DNA from: Streptomyces gilvus
Lineage (GTDB): Bacteria > Actinomycetota > Actinomycetes > Streptomycetales > Streptomycetaceae
Reading direction: 5' to 3'
DNA: 64,000 nt
NCBI RefSeq assembly: GCF_022513565.1
Contig: NZ_JAKWBE010000021.1
Location: 81,641 to 145,640, forward strand
Below are positions 25,946 through 35,767 of the stretch, piece by piece. Made by a program: the position numbers and the translations under genes. The notes below the pieces were generated by a model that worked only from the letters and a program-made list of their open reading frames with translations, was not told where the DNA came from and searched no databases. Numbering within the stretch: position 1 is the first letter of the stretch; each line of letters begins with the position of its first letter.

Positions 25946-26104
25946 GCCGGCCGCAAGGTCCTGGTCGCGCACCACCGCATCGTCGATCTGGTCGAGGCAC
26001 GCGACGCCGAGACCGCCCGACAGGTGTGGCGCAAACACCTCACCGAAGCCCGCGACTACCTCGTCCGCGGCGGCATCACCACCGTACTCGACCTGATGGG
26101 CTGA
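25946..26104 (+). pseudogene. GntR-FCD regulator, C-terminal remnant
   Basis: The last ~50 codons (HHRIVDLVEARDAETARQVW, ending GGITTVLDLMG) match the end of FCD-domain regulators and closely resemble the end of the protein at 962-1765. The winged-helix domain and most of the FCD domain are gone. The rest of the 25804-26162 gap holds only the A/T-rich patch at 25831-25865. Confidence 0.75.
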
Positions 26105-26162
26105 GCCCCGGCCGCGCCGAACACATCAGCGCGACCGACACAACCCACACCACCCACACAGA

Positions 26163-26672
26163 TCAGTGCTCGGCCTCCTGGTAGTCCGCGCCCCGGATCA
26201 GGCGGACCGGGGTGAACACGAGGACCTCTTCGTCTCGCTGGTTGCGGACGCTGACGTGTGCAGTGACGACGCCGCGTCCCGGCTTGCTGGAGGCCCGTGA
26301 CTCCACGGTGTGCACCAGTGCGTGCAGGGTGTCCCCGACGTAGACGGGACGCTTGACCGACAGTTCCATGTGCATGAACGCGAGGCCCGTGCCATTGAGG
26401 ACGTTCGTCTGGAGAATCAGTCCCTCGGCGATGCAGTAGATCATCGCGCCCGGGATCAGCCGCCCGGAGTACCCGCCGGCCTTGGCGTGGGAGGCGTCGT
26501 AGAAGAGCGGCTCGTTGAAACCTCCCCAGGTGATGAACTGGACAAGGTCCGCTTCCGTGACCGTGCGCTTGGCGGTGCGGAAGGTCGAGCCGGGCTTCAT
26601 CTCCTCCCAGGTCTTGCCCCGCACGAGGGGCTCGACCTGGGAGGACTCCAGGTTCTCGAGGATTTCGGTCAT
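26163..26672 (-). CDS. MaoC-like enoyl-CoA hydratase
   Basis: This 169-aa hot-dog protein has an N-terminal LVRGKTWEEMKPGSTFRTAK followed by TEADLVQFITWGGFNEPLFYD, the position of the MaoC catalytic Asp/His region. Then come SGRLIPGAMIYCIAEGL and a thioesterase-like strand set ending in VRLIRGADYQ. MaoC proteins hydrate enoyl-CoA esters. The ATG at 26672 has AAGGAGA 6 bases before it; the longer open frame to 26876 is not coding. It stands alone between remnants. Confidence 0.88.
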   Translation of the reverse strand: MTEILENLESSQVEPLVRGKTWEEMKPGSTFRTAKRTVTEADLVQFITWGGFNEPLFYDASHAKAGGYSGRLIPGAMIYCIAEGLILQTNVLNGTGLAFMHMELSVKRPVYVGDTLHALVHTVESRASSKPGRGVVTAHVSVRNQRDEEVLVFTPVRLIRGADYQEAEH

Positions 26673-27586
26673 TGCTTTCTCCTTAATGGACGGTGCACAA
26701 CGAAAAGATGGCGAGGGCGTCGTCGTGATGGTCGGTCGGCAAGGGAGGGGGTTCCACCGGCGTATCGGATGCCGCGGTGCGAAGGCGGGTGGGCCCTTCT
26801 CCTGGAAACCGGCCGCGCTCTCCTTGAAGGCGCCGTGGTCGCACAGGTGACCGAGCCGGTGCCGGGGCGCCGGCACTCGGGCTCTTCGCCCGTGCTCTCC
26901 AGGGCCTCGTGGGCCTGGAGCTTGATGATGCCCATGGTCATCGGGGAACTGGTGCGCGAGTGCGGCCGAGGTACCGACGGCTCCGCCATATCAAGGTCTT
27001 GGGTGCTTCGCTCGGGGAGGGCCGCCGCGTAGTTGATCGAGCCCGCGTAGTCGTCGCCCGCGCCCTTCGAGCCGACCGTCGAGCCGAGTGGGACGGTGTC
27101 CCCTGGCTGCGCTCAAGCATGGGAGGTTTCTCGATGGCAGGCCAGGAGAGGCTGACCCTTCACAGGAGCCGCCCATTGGCACCACCGCCTCACGCATCAG
27201 CTTATTCATTTGACTATATAATAAAACCTGATCGTCGGGAACCGGGCACGCCGGCGCTGGGCCGCCCACCGGCAGGGGCGCTGGTCGCTTGAGTGCCGAC
27301 CGGAGTTGCCGAATGTCTCGCGCGGCTCCGTGACTCGCCCCGACCGGCAGCTTGAGCGGCGCCGGGCCACGTGCGCGCGGCCGAACCCCGGTCGGCGTCC
27401 GTCCGGGGTTCGGCGTGCATGCATGGTGACAGCTCGGATATGCCGCTCTCGTTCATGCGTTCGGTACGCAGACACGGATGGCGTCTACGGCTGCGCCGAG
27501 GCAAAGGCAAACCCTGAGTTCGGTCTTCGGCGCCGACCGGACGTCAGACCTGACTTCGGCCGAGTGCCCGGGAGGTAGCGAAGCCG
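26673..27586. other. No convincing gene
   Basis: About 900 bases carry only short open frames without recognisable domains. An A/T-rich patch at 27201-27230 (CATTTGACTATATAATAAAA) looks like a promoter, but no gene starts next to it. It most resembles the promoter patch of the GntR gene at 1781-1800 (TAGTCAAATAAAT in one, its reverse in the other). Confidence 0.4.
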
Positions 27587-28099
27587 TCAGGCGGCGGGGA
27601 GCGCGGCAGTGAGCGGACAGTATTCGACGTCGAGCGCGATGCGGACGTTGTCCGACGCATCCGCTTTCGTATCGATCTCGACCCCAGGGAACTCGCTCAG
27701 CCGGGCCAGCGAGCCCTCCACCACCGTTTCGCCCGCTTCGAGCCACACGGCCAGTTCGGCGACGGTGATCTCGAGAACGGTCAAATCCCAGTCAAGCATC
27801 AGGTTCACGATCCCGCTCACCGGTGTCCAGCGGATCTCGAAGACCGTGCTCGTGTCGACGCGCCCGACATCGACGGAGACGACGTGATCGACGGGACACA
27901 GGCCCGCCACTGCGCGTTGAGCCGCAGGCGCGTCCCGGAACGAACCCAGCGCCACGAGGTCGGCCAGGGACGTCCTGAGCGTTCCCCCTTCGGACGCCTC
28001 GAGCAGCGTCTCGAGGTGCCGCCTGTCCGAGCGGGGAGCGAACGACACCACCTCAGCCTCGTCGGTCTCGGCCATCATGTCGGTCACCAGTGCTTCCAT
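27587..28099 (-). CDS. Protein of unknown family
   Basis: I do not recognise this 170-aa protein. It is acidic, with no signal peptide or membrane segment. Segments such as LLEASEGGTLRTSLADLVAL and VEIDTKADASDNVRIALDVE suggest a soluble alpha/beta protein. The ATG at 28099 has AAGGGAG about 9 bases upstream and a consistent codon bias. The open frame continues upstream, but without coding character. It lies 417 bases downstream of the LuxR-type regulator on the same strand and may be controlled by it. Confidence 0.6.
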   Translation of the reverse strand: MEALVTDMMAETDEAEVVSFAPRSDRRHLETLLEASEGGTLRTSLADLVALGSFRDAPAAQRAVAGLCPVDHVVSVDVGRVDTSTVFEIRWTPVSGIVNLMLDWDLTVLEITVAELAVWLEAGETVVEGSLARLSEFPGVEIDTKADASDNVRIALDVEYCPLTAALPAA

Positions 28100-28515
28100 G
28101 AGGGTTGACTCCCTTCGGCGACGGCCGGCAGCTCGCTGTCCGCATCTGACGCGGGGAACTCCACCGCATGGTGGACGCCGACTCACAGCGGTTGAGCGTT
28201 TCGGGCGAGGCGGCACACCATGCGCGGCCCGTCGGCGCGAAGGCGCCGGACCACCGGTGTGTGCCGCGGAGGCGAAAGCTGCGCAGCAACCTGACATGCG
28301 TGCGGACCGTGGTCATCCGTTCCCCGGCCGCCGTGAACAGGGCATGAACGGCTCCCGCGACATCGGAGGCCTTGCCGGTCGCCCGCCAGGTAGCCACGAA
28401 GGTCGTCAGTCCCGGCACGGTGCTCCTCACCCAGTGCTCGTTCTCGCCGAGAAGAATTGCCCAACGTGTTCGTGGCCACACCCGTGAACCCACGCATAAG
28501 CACTACGTGGTTTGC
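28100..28515. other. No convincing gene
   Basis: Overlapping minus-strand frames exist (for example 28053-28493), but no family is recognised and the frames overlap the start of the 27587-28099 gene. The stretch may be a decayed gene. Confidence 0.4.
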
Positions 28516-30861
28516 TTACCCGGGCGAAACACGTGGTTCACCGATCGGCACGGCTGTGTGCTGCGTGGCCACCCAGGCGGCGATCTGCACCCGGGAGGTG
28601 AAACCCAGCTTCCCGAGGATGTGGACGACATGGCCCTCGACCGTGCGGGGCGAGATGACCAGTGCCGCCGCGATCTCCTTGTTGCTCGCTCCGGTCGAGA
28701 GGAGTTCGGCGATCTGCCGTTCGCGCTTCGTCAGTTGAACCGCCGGGCTGGACCCGACCTCCCGCCGAACTGCGGGCTGACAGAGCGCGAAGGCGGCGTT
28801 GTCCTCCCTCGATGACTCCCTGCCACGCCGGTAAGCCTCTTCGTACGCCCGACCGCCGAGCGCGGAGGCAGTCTCTGTCACGCAGCGTTCCTTGCGATCC
28901 TGCAGGTGCGGGTACGGCTGAGCGTCGGTCGCCTCCCAGAGGGCGTCAGCCGCGCCGAGCAGACGAGCGGCGCGCTCGTGTTCGCTCTGCCGGTTTGCGA
29001 TCCAGGCCAGTGTCTCGAAGGACTGCGCGGTACCCAGAGCGTTCCGGAATCGCAGCTGTATACGCAGGGCCTCACGAGCCAGACCGGCGGACTCGTCCAA
29101 GTCGCCCTCGCTCGACAGGAGATCGCTCAGCTCTCCCAGTGCCTCCGCCTTGTGCCACTGCTCCCCATGTGAATCACTGATTGCGATCGCTTCACGACAC
29201 AGCGCGATCCCCTGTGCGGTGTCGCCAAGCCGCCATGCTGTTGCGCCGGCTCTGAGGGTGACGATCGACCGGCACATGGGGTCGTGCCCCTCTTCCAGGT
29301 GCCCCCGGACCTGTTCGAAGAGATCCAGCGCCCTTCTCAGCTCACCTCGGAGCATGCGGCAATTGCCGAGGTACGCCGCCGCCAACGCGGCCTCATGATG
29401 ATCGCCCACGCGGTGCGCCGTGGCCCGGGCGGCTTCCAGCATCGACTCGGCCGCACCGAGATCACCCTGCTGCAGAGCGCACCAGCCGTCGATCCACAGC
29501 AGCATAGGACGCGTGGCATCGGAGTCTTCCAGGACTGCGAGAACCCGGTCGATCCAGTGCCGACCCTCTCCCATGAGGCCAGTCTGCATCGTCTCCGCAC
29601 CGAGCGCGGCCGCGACCCTCGAGGCGCGCGGCAGGTCGCTCCGCTGCGTGAGCGCGAAATCCAACGCGGCCCGCAGATTGTCCCGCTCCGCGCGTATGAA
29701 GGTCATGAGCGAAAGCTGGTCAGAACCGAACCAATTGTGGTATTGGTCCGATATGGCGTTGCTGAAGTAGTCCCGGTGCCTGCGGCGGAACGTCGTGTCT
29801 TCCCCTGCCGCCAGGAGTTGCCTGTGGCCGAAGGATCGTATGGTTGCCAGCATCCGGTAACGGACCTCGGAGTCGCCTCTGTCCGTCGCGACGATAGATT
29901 TGTCGACCAAGCCGGTGAGGGTGGCCAGGACCGTCTCGCGGGGCAGGTCGCCGTCCGAGCAGACCGCTTCAGCCGCCTCGGCGCTGAAGCTGCCGGAGAA
30001 CACGGTCAGCCGTGCCCACAGCAGCCGCTCCGCAGGGGAGCACAGGTCGTGGCTCCATCCGATCAGGGTCCGCAGGCTCCGCTGCCGGAGTGCGGTCACC
30101 CTGCTACCGGAGTCGAGCAGGCCGTGATCGTTGTCCAGCCGTGCGAGGATCTGCTGAGGTGAGAAGTGCCTGACCCGTGCGGCGGCCAGTTCCACGGCCA
30201 GGGGTAGCCCGTCGAGGCGTATGCAGAGTTCGGCCACGGCGGCCGTGTTCTCCTCGGTCAGCCGGAACCGGGGCTCCACGGCGCGGGCCCGGTCGACGAA
30301 CAGAGCGATCGCATCGAACCGAGCGAGCGCCGCGGTGGACGTCGGTATCTCACGAGGCTCGGGGACCGCCAAGGGGCTGACGGAGATCAGATGCTCGCCG
30401 GCCACCTCCAACGGTTGCCTGCTCGTCGTCAGCACGCGCAGGTTCGGACAGTTCTTGAGCAGCAGGTCCGCCATCACAGCGCACGCGTAACTCAAGTGCT
30501 CGCAGTTGTCCAGCACAAGGAGCATCGACCGGTTCGCGAGCTGCCTGCTCAGCGCTGCGGAGGCCCATCGGGATGAGCGGGTCTGGAGTTCGAGGGTGTA
30601 GGCGATCGTGGAAGCGAGGAGTTCCTCGTCGCGCAGCGGTGAGATGTCCACGAACCAGGTGCCGTCCCGGAAGGCACGTTGGGACGCGGATGCGGCCCGC
30701 AAGGCGAGGCGCGTCTTCCCCACGCCGCCGGGACCGACCAGAGTCACCAGGCGGGAAGTGGAAAGCGCCTGCTTGACGTCGGCGAGTGCGGTCTGCCTGC
30801 CGACGAACGTGGTCACCTCAGCGGGTAGATTGCCGACCAACCCCTTGGTTCCCGACGCCAC
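28516..30861 (-). CDS. LuxR-family regulator with NB-ARC ATPase and TPR-like region
   Basis: This 781-aa regulator has an N-terminal STAND ATPase. The Walker A is LVGPGGVGKTRLAL, near residue 40, and the Walker B-like strand is MLLVLDNCEHL. A winged-helix segment contains GLPLAVELAAARVR. A helical TPR-like region follows at about residues 400-690. A C-terminal LuxR helix-turn-helix spans about residues 710-765 (LTKRERQIAELLSTG, then NKEIAAALVISPRTVEGH). Such proteins couple ligand-driven oligomerisation to transcription activation. It begins with GTG, preceded by GAGGGGC. A TTAGATAAGT motif lies about 220 bases upstream. Its targets are unknown. Confidence 0.92.
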   Translation of the reverse strand: MASGTKGLVGNLPAEVTTFVGRQTALADVKQALSTSRLVTLVGPGGVGKTRLALRAASASQRAFRDGTWFVDISPLRDEELLASTIAYTLELQTRSSRWASAALSRQLANRSMLLVLDNCEHLSYACAVMADLLLKNCPNLRVLTTSRQPLEVAGEHLISVSPLAVPEPREIPTSTAALARFDAIALFVDRARAVEPRFRLTEENTAAVAELCIRLDGLPLAVELAAARVRHFSPQQILARLDNDHGLLDSGSRVTALRQRSLRTLIGWSHDLCSPAERLLWARLTVFSGSFSAEAAEAVCSDGDLPRETVLATLTGLVDKSIVATDRGDSEVRYRMLATIRSFGHRQLLAAGEDTTFRRRHRDYFSNAISDQYHNWFGSDQLSLMTFIRAERDNLRAALDFALTQRSDLPRASRVAAALGAETMQTGLMGEGRHWIDRVLAVLEDSDATRPMLLWIDGWCALQQGDLGAAESMLEAARATAHRVGDHHEAALAAAYLGNCRMLRGELRRALDLFEQVRGHLEEGHDPMCRSIVTLRAGATAWRLGDTAQGIALCREAIAISDSHGEQWHKAEALGELSDLLSSEGDLDESAGLAREALRIQLRFRNALGTAQSFETLAWIANRQSEHERAARLLGAADALWEATDAQPYPHLQDRKERCVTETASALGGRAYEEAYRRGRESSREDNAAFALCQPAVRREVGSSPAVQLTKRERQIAELLSTGASNKEIAAALVISPRTVEGHVVHILGKLGFTSRVQIAAWVATQHTAVPIGEPRVSPG

Positions 30862-31200
30862 AGTTCAAGCCCCTCGTCGCTGCTCAGAGTGAGCTTACCC
30901 CCCACCAGATGCCTCTTCCAGCTCGAAGGCGACGGGCGGGTCCCTTCCATGGGGCCTGGCCGGACCGAGCCGTCCCGCACCGGCGATGCAGGCGCACCCA
31001 GTCCCCTGGCCACGGGCTGGAACCGTCGGTGCCGTCCCCGAACTGAGCGGCCGACCTCGTCCAGTTCACTGCTTAACTGTGCACTTATCTAATCTGTTTG
31101 AATTGGTGGCACGTAACCGGTCGGTATGTTGGCCTTCGTCGTCGCGTCGTGGACGCGCACGTGGGATGCCCCTGAAGCCGCCTGGCCGACCGGGCGAGTG
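30862..31200. promoter_or_regulatory. Upstream region of the LuxR-type gene
   Basis: No gene is supported. An A/T-rich patch at 31079-31104 reads, on the minus strand, through CAGATTAGATAAGTGC. It shares TTAGATAAGT with the patch upstream of the PaaI-like gene (25831-25842). Confidence 0.4.
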
Positions 31201-32112
31201 TCAGACAGACGCGTCGGGCTGGACGCTGCATTCGGCCGATACCTCGTCGAGCAGCTCGAGCAGAGCGTGCAGAGCCGGGTTGGGGTCTTCTCTCCGCCAG
31301 GCGAGAGCCAGTGCCACCGGCGGGATACCGGAGACCGGCAGCAGTACGACGCCGGGAACCTTCAGATGACCGGCGGGCGAAGGTACGAACCCGATGCCCA
31401 CCCCGGCTCCCACCAAGGACAGGATGGTGTGCGTGTCCGGCGCCTCCTGCACGATGTTCGGACTGGAGCCGTACTTCAGATAGGCGCTGTGGATCAGTGA
31501 GACCAATCCGGCGCCGCGATTGGTGGGGTGGCTGACCACCGGCTCGTCGCACAGGTCCCTCAGGTCGACCTTCTCCCGGCCGGCCAACGGGTGTTCGGCC
31601 GGCAGCGCCACCGTCACAGGATGCCGGGTGAGGATCCGCACCTGGATGCCGGACCCCGCCACCGGGAGCCGGATGAGGCCCGCGTCCACCTCGTCCCTGT
31701 TGAGCAGCTCGACCATTTCTCCCGCCAGAAAGGGCCCGAGTACCTCCAGCCGTACATGAGGTCGGTGCGCACGAAACTTCTTGGTCATGAGGACCAGGGC
31801 TTCATGGGAAGTGGGGCCGCTGAATCCCAGTCGGACCGCGCCGATCTGCCCGGCGGCCGCCTGGCGAGCCGCTTCCGGCGCGGTCTGAGCCGCCTTGAGA
31901 GCGATACGGGCCTCCGCCAAGAAGGCGTGCCCGGCGGGGGTGAGCGCGACCTGCCGGGTCGTGCGGCGGAGCAGGGAGACACCGACGTCGCGTTCCAGCC
32001 GCTTGATCTGCTGGGACAGCGGTGGCTGGGACATCTGCAACCGGGCCGCGGCGCGGCGGAAGTTCAGTTCCTCGGCGACGGTGACGAACGCCTTCAGATG
32101 CCTCAGTTCCAT
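31201..32112 (-). CDS. LysR-type transcriptional regulator
   Basis: This 303-aa regulator has the canonical N-terminal winged helix (MELRHLKAFVTVAEELNFRR, then MSQPPLSQQIKRLE) and a periplasmic-binding-protein-like effector domain from about residue 90. ATG 32112 is the classical LysR start; a GTG at 32151 would add 13 residues. It diverges from the long beta-oxidation operon at 32439. A perfect inverted repeat at 32195-32213 lies between them, the usual arrangement for control of the divergent operon and itself. Confidence 0.93.
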   Translation of the reverse strand: MELRHLKAFVTVAEELNFRRAAARLQMSQPPLSQQIKRLERDVGVSLLRRTTRQVALTPAGHAFLAEARIALKAAQTAPEAARQAAAGQIGAVRLGFSGPTSHEALVLMTKKFRAHRPHVRLEVLGPFLAGEMVELLNRDEVDAGLIRLPVAGSGIQVRILTRHPVTVALPAEHPLAGREKVDLRDLCDEPVVSHPTNRGAGLVSLIHSAYLKYGSSPNIVQEAPDTHTILSLVGAGVGIGFVPSPAGHLKVPGVVLLPVSGIPPVALALAWRREDPNPALHALLELLDEVSAECSVQPDASV

Positions 32113-32194
32113 GGGCGGGCCACTTTCGCTGTCGCGGACCAGCTCCGACACCTGAACGGCCAGCCGTGCAAGCCGGTCCTATCGGCGCAGGTCA

Positions 32195-32213
32195 GGTGCG
32201 ATTGTGTCGCACC
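32195..32213. promoter_or_regulatory. LysR-type operator candidate
   Basis: GGTGCGA-TTGTG-TCGCACC is a perfect 7-base-arm inverted repeat. It lies in the divergent region between the LysR gene and the acyl-CoA synthetase operon (32113-32438 holds no other gene). The A/T-rich AATCAAATATATG follows at 32218-32230 and could be a promoter element. Confidence 0.65.
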
Positions 32214-32438
32214 GGCGAATCAAATATATGCCTCTTTGGTGTTGGACGACATTTGTTCGGGCGCTCTAGCTTCGAGGAGACGCCATTACGCCGTGTGCAG
32301 GCTCGCAACAACCTGAAGGTCACGGCTGGTTCCTCGGGTCACGACGTCGACAGCCGACGCGTGGCCCCCCGCGGCCTGCGTCGCCGCCACCTGGCCGCCC
32401 AGGTCCCCCACCCGGGCCCGTCGTCGAAGGAGTCGCCC

Positions 32439-34601
32439 GTGTCTGCCAGCCAGTCCGGCCAGGCCCCGGCCTCCAGCGACGAGGCCATGAGGAGACTGCT
32501 GTACCCGCGGTCCATCGCGATCTTCGGTGCGTCGGACGACCGGACCAAGCTGTCCGGTCGTCCGGTGGATCATCTGCTGCGGCTGGGGTTCGCGGGACGG
32601 ATTCTGCCGATCAACCCGAGGCGCGGTCACGTTCAGGGACTGACGGCCTACCGCAGCCTGGACGAGATCGACGGCGACGTGGACCTGGCCATGATCATGT
32701 TGCCGGCCGAGCAGGCGGCGGACGCGGTGTGGGCCTGTGGCAGGCGCGGTGTGCCGGTCGCGATCATCGGCGCGTCCGGGTTCGCCGAATTGGGCGATGC
32801 CGGAGAGGCGCTTCAGCGCGGCCTGCGGGCGGCCGTCGAGGAGAGTGGAGTGCGGGTGCTCGGCCCGAACTGCCTGGGCATGATCGGAGTCCGGGACCGC
32901 GCGGTACCCACGTTCAGTTCGGCGCTGGACGGAGAGGTGACGCTGAAGGACGGGCCGGTGGCTTTCCTCAGCCAGAGCGGAGCCTTCGGCGGTTTCGTGT
33001 TCAACGAGGCGCAGAACCTCGGCATAGGCATCTCGCACTACCTCAACACCGGCAACGAGGTCGACCTGTCCGTGGCCGAACTCCTGGACGGGCTGGTGCG
33101 CACCGACCAGACCAAGGTCGTGCTGGCCTACCTGGAGGGCGTCACCGGCGGCCGCAAGCTGCTGGAGGCCGCCCGGGAAGCGCACGAGCGGGACAAACCG
33201 GTCATCGCCGTGAAGGTCGGGCGGTCGGCGGCGGGTGTACGCGCGGCACAGTCGCACACAGCGTCGCTGGCCGGGGACGACGCGGTCTTCGACGGCGCCG
33301 CCCGGCAGTACGGCATCCTGCGGGTCGACGGACCCGAGCCGATGCTCGACGCCGCGCAGATCTTCGCAACCGGCCGCCGGGCCCACGGCCGGAGGCTCAC
33401 AGTGTTGTCCGTCTCCGGCGGGGCCGGCGCCCTGATGGCCGACGCCGCGGTGGCACACGACATCGAGGTCCGCCCCTGGGAGAACGACTGGCAGCGGCGG
33501 ATGGCCGCCGTCATCCCGGAGTACGGCTCGGCGCGCAACCCGATCGATCTCACCGGCACTCTCGTGGCCCAGCCGGATATTCTCCGCCGCGCGCTCCAGG
33601 TCGCCGTCGAGCATCCGGACACCGACATGATCGCCGTCCTCCTAGGCTGCGCGGACAGCTACTCGGCGCCGCTCATAGAGGCCATCGAGGCGGCCTGCGC
33701 GTCCACGGACCGTCCTGTCGCCGTGGTGTGGACCGGAGGCAGCGGCCGGCCCCGACAGCGGCTGCGTGACCTCGGCATTCCCTGCTACACCGATCCGGGC
33801 CGTGCCGCGGCGGCGCTCGGTCTGCTGGCGGACCACAGTCTGCGGCCCTCGCTGCCGCGACCGCAGCGGCCGGCGGGCACGGACAGGGCCGCTGCGGTGT
33901 CCGTGCTGGCGGCAGCCCGTGCCGATGGCCGCGGACAGCTCGACGAGCACGAGTCGGCCCGGCTGATCGCCGCCTACGGTGTGCCCTGTGCCGCATCCCT
34001 GCCGGCGGGGTCCGCCGACGCGGCGGTCATCGCGGCGCAGGAGATCGGCGGCCCGGTCGCGGTGAAGCTGCTGTCCGACCGGATCGGCCACAAGAGCGAC
34101 ATCGGCGGCGTACGGCTCGGTCTCGACCGAGCGGACACCGTCCGGGAGGCCGCGCAGGACCTGCTCCGCATCGCCCGTGACACGGGGGTCGACGACGCCC
34201 GGCTGCTGGTCCAACGCATGGCGAGGGCCGGTACGGAGCTGATCGTCGGGGCCAGGCGCGACCCCGTGTTCGGTCCGGTCGTCGTGGTCGGCCTGGGCGG
34301 CGTGCTGGTCGAGGCCCTCGCCGACAGCCGGGTCGCCGTCGCGCCGATCGACACCGACACCGCTCGCCGGCTTCTGCTGTCGCTGCGCGGCAGCCGGTTG
34401 TTCGAGGCGGTTCGCGGCGGACCGCCGCGCGACATCGACGCGGCGGCGGAAGCCGTGGCGCGTGTGTCGTGGCTCGCGGCGGATCTTTCCGAGGAAATCG
34501 CCGAACTCGATGTGAACCCACTGCTGCTCGGTCAGCAAGGACACGGGGTTGTCGCCGTGGACGCGCTCGTGGTCCTGACGGGACCGGCCGGGAACAAGTG
34601 A
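32439..34601 (+). CDS. ADP-forming acyl-CoA synthetase (acetyl-CoA synthetase type)
   Basis: This 720-aa enzyme has the fused alpha-beta layout of ADP-forming acyl-CoA synthetases. A CoA-binding Rossmann domain comes first (LYPRSIAIFGASDDRTKLSG). Next are the ligase domains with the phosphohistidine loop QSHTASLAGDD, and then a C-terminal ATP-grasp domain (about residues 500-715, AVKLLSDRIGHKSDIGGV). It makes acyl-CoA from acid, ATP and CoA, reversibly. GTG 32439 follows GAAGGAG; the open frame upstream crosses the operator region and is not coding. It heads the operon running to 44600. Confidence 0.9.
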   Translation: MSASQSGQAPASSDEAMRRLLYPRSIAIFGASDDRTKLSGRPVDHLLRLGFAGRILPINPRRGHVQGLTAYRSLDEIDGDVDLAMIMLPAEQAADAVWACGRRGVPVAIIGASGFAELGDAGEALQRGLRAAVEESGVRVLGPNCLGMIGVRDRAVPTFSSALDGEVTLKDGPVAFLSQSGAFGGFVFNEAQNLGIGISHYLNTGNEVDLSVAELLDGLVRTDQTKVVLAYLEGVTGGRKLLEAAREAHERDKPVIAVKVGRSAAGVRAAQSHTASLAGDDAVFDGAARQYGILRVDGPEPMLDAAQIFATGRRAHGRRLTVLSVSGGAGALMADAAVAHDIEVRPWENDWQRRMAAVIPEYGSARNPIDLTGTLVAQPDILRRALQVAVEHPDTDMIAVLLGCADSYSAPLIEAIEAACASTDRPVAVVWTGGSGRPRQRLRDLGIPCYTDPGRAAAALGLLADHSLRPSLPRPQRPAGTDRAAAVSVLAAARADGRGQLDEHESARLIAAYGVPCAASLPAGSADAAVIAAQEIGGPVAVKLLSDRIGHKSDIGGVRLGLDRADTVREAAQDLLRIARDTGVDDARLLVQRMARAGTELIVGARRDPVFGPVVVVGLGGVLVEALADSRVAVAPIDTDTARRLLLSLRGSRLFEAVRGGPPRDIDAAAEAVARVSWLAADLSEEIAELDVNPLLLGQQGHGVVAVDALVVLTGPAGNK

Positions 34602-34621
34602 ACGCCAGAACGGAGAAGTAC

Positions 34622-35767
34622 ATGGAAGCCGAGGACTTCGAGGCCGTCCGCGCGGCGGTGCGCCGCCTGGTGCGCGAGGACGTGGTGCCACGCGAGGACG
34701 AGATCGAGGAGACCGACGCTGTACCGGAGGACATCCGGCGCAAGGCCGTGGAGATGGGGCTGTTCGGGTACACGCTCCCCGAGGAGTTCGGCGGCCTGGC
34801 TGCGAGTCTGTACGACGACGTCCGGCTGACCTTCGAGTTCGGCTACACCACTCCGGCGTTCCGCTCGATGTTCGGCACCAACAACGGCATCGCCGGGAAG
34901 GTCCTGGTCAACGCGGGCACCGAGGAACAGCAGAAGCACTGGCTGCCCCGCCTTGCCGAAGGAGCGGTCGCCTCCTTCGCGCTCACCGAGGCCGAGGCCG
35001 GCTCGGACCCGTCGGGGCTCACCACCCGGGCTCGCCGGGACGGCGACGCCTACGTGATCAACGGTGCCAAGCGTTTCATCACCAACGCCCCGCTCGCCGA
35101 CCTGTTCGTGGTCTTCGCCCGGACCGGCGACGAGGTGCGCGGTGCCAAGGGCATCTCCGTCTTCCTCGTGGACTCGACCCTGCCGGGCGTCAGCGTCGGC
35201 CCCAAGGACCACAAGACCGGCCAGGCCGGAGCATGGACCGCCGAGGTGTTCTTCGACGACGTCCGTGTTCCGCTCTCCGCGCTCGTCGGTGGCGAGGAGG
35301 GCGCCGGCTTCGGCACCGCGATGAAGTCGCTCGTGCGCGGCCGGGTGCACATCGCGGCGCTGTGCGTGGGCATGGCGGAGCGCATCCTCGAGGAGTCGGT
35401 CGCCTACGCCGCCTCCAGCAAGCAGGGCGGCCGTCCGATCGGTGAGTTCCAGCTCGTCCAGGCGATGCTCGCGGAGATCCAGACCGGTGTCTACGCGGGC
35501 CGGGCGACGGTGCTCGAAGCCGCCCGGAACTACGACTCCGGCGCCGACCGCAAGATCGGCCCGTCAGCGGCCAAGCTGTTCTGCTCCGAGATGGTCTCCA
35601 AGGCGGCGGACCTCGCGGTCCAGATCCACGGCGGCATGGGCTACATGCGCGGCACCGTCGTCGAGCGGTGCTACCGCGACGCCCGGCTCTTCCGCATCTA
35701 CGAGGGCACCAGCGAGATCCAGAAGCTGATCATCGGCAGGGCCCTGATGTCGGGAGCCGGGCGATGA
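34622..35767 (+). CDS. Acyl-CoA dehydrogenase
   Basis: This 381-aa flavoprotein introduces the alpha-beta double bond in acyl-CoA esters. It has the normal three-domain fold. Signatures are FALTEAEAGSDPSGLTTRA (FAD/substrate), VQIHGGMGYMRGTVVERCYR, and the catalytic-Glu end RIYEGTSEIQKLIIGRAL. ATG 34622 has GGAG 6 bases upstream; a GTG at 34598 overlapping the previous stop is a possible alternative. Electrons would go to the ETF encoded at 41456-43291 in the same operon. Confidence 0.93.
   Translation: MEAEDFEAVRAAVRRLVREDVVPREDEIEETDAVPEDIRRKAVEMGLFGYTLPEEFGGLAASLYDDVRLTFEFGYTTPAFRSMFGTNNGIAGKVLVNAGTEEQQKHWLPRLAEGAVASFALTEAEAGSDPSGLTTRARRDGDAYVINGAKRFITNAPLADLFVVFARTGDEVRGAKGISVFLVDSTLPGVSVGPKDHKTGQAGAWTAEVFFDDVRVPLSALVGGEEGAGFGTAMKSLVRGRVHIAALCVGMAERILEESVAYAASSKQGGRPIGEFQLVQAMLAEIQTGVYAGRATVLEAARNYDSGADRKIGPSAAKLFCSEMVSKAADLAVQIHGGMGYMRGTVVERCYRDARLFRIYEGTSEIQKLIIGRALMSGAGR

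Noticed and set aside
28053..28493. 146-codon minus-strand frame downstream of the LuxR-type gene
   Set aside because: It overlaps the better supported 27587-28099 gene in another frame, and no family is recognised.
31201..32151. Longer start (GTG 32151) for the LysR gene
   Set aside because: LysR proteins nearly always begin at the M-E-L-R-H-L type sequence, and the 13 extra residues show no conservation signal.
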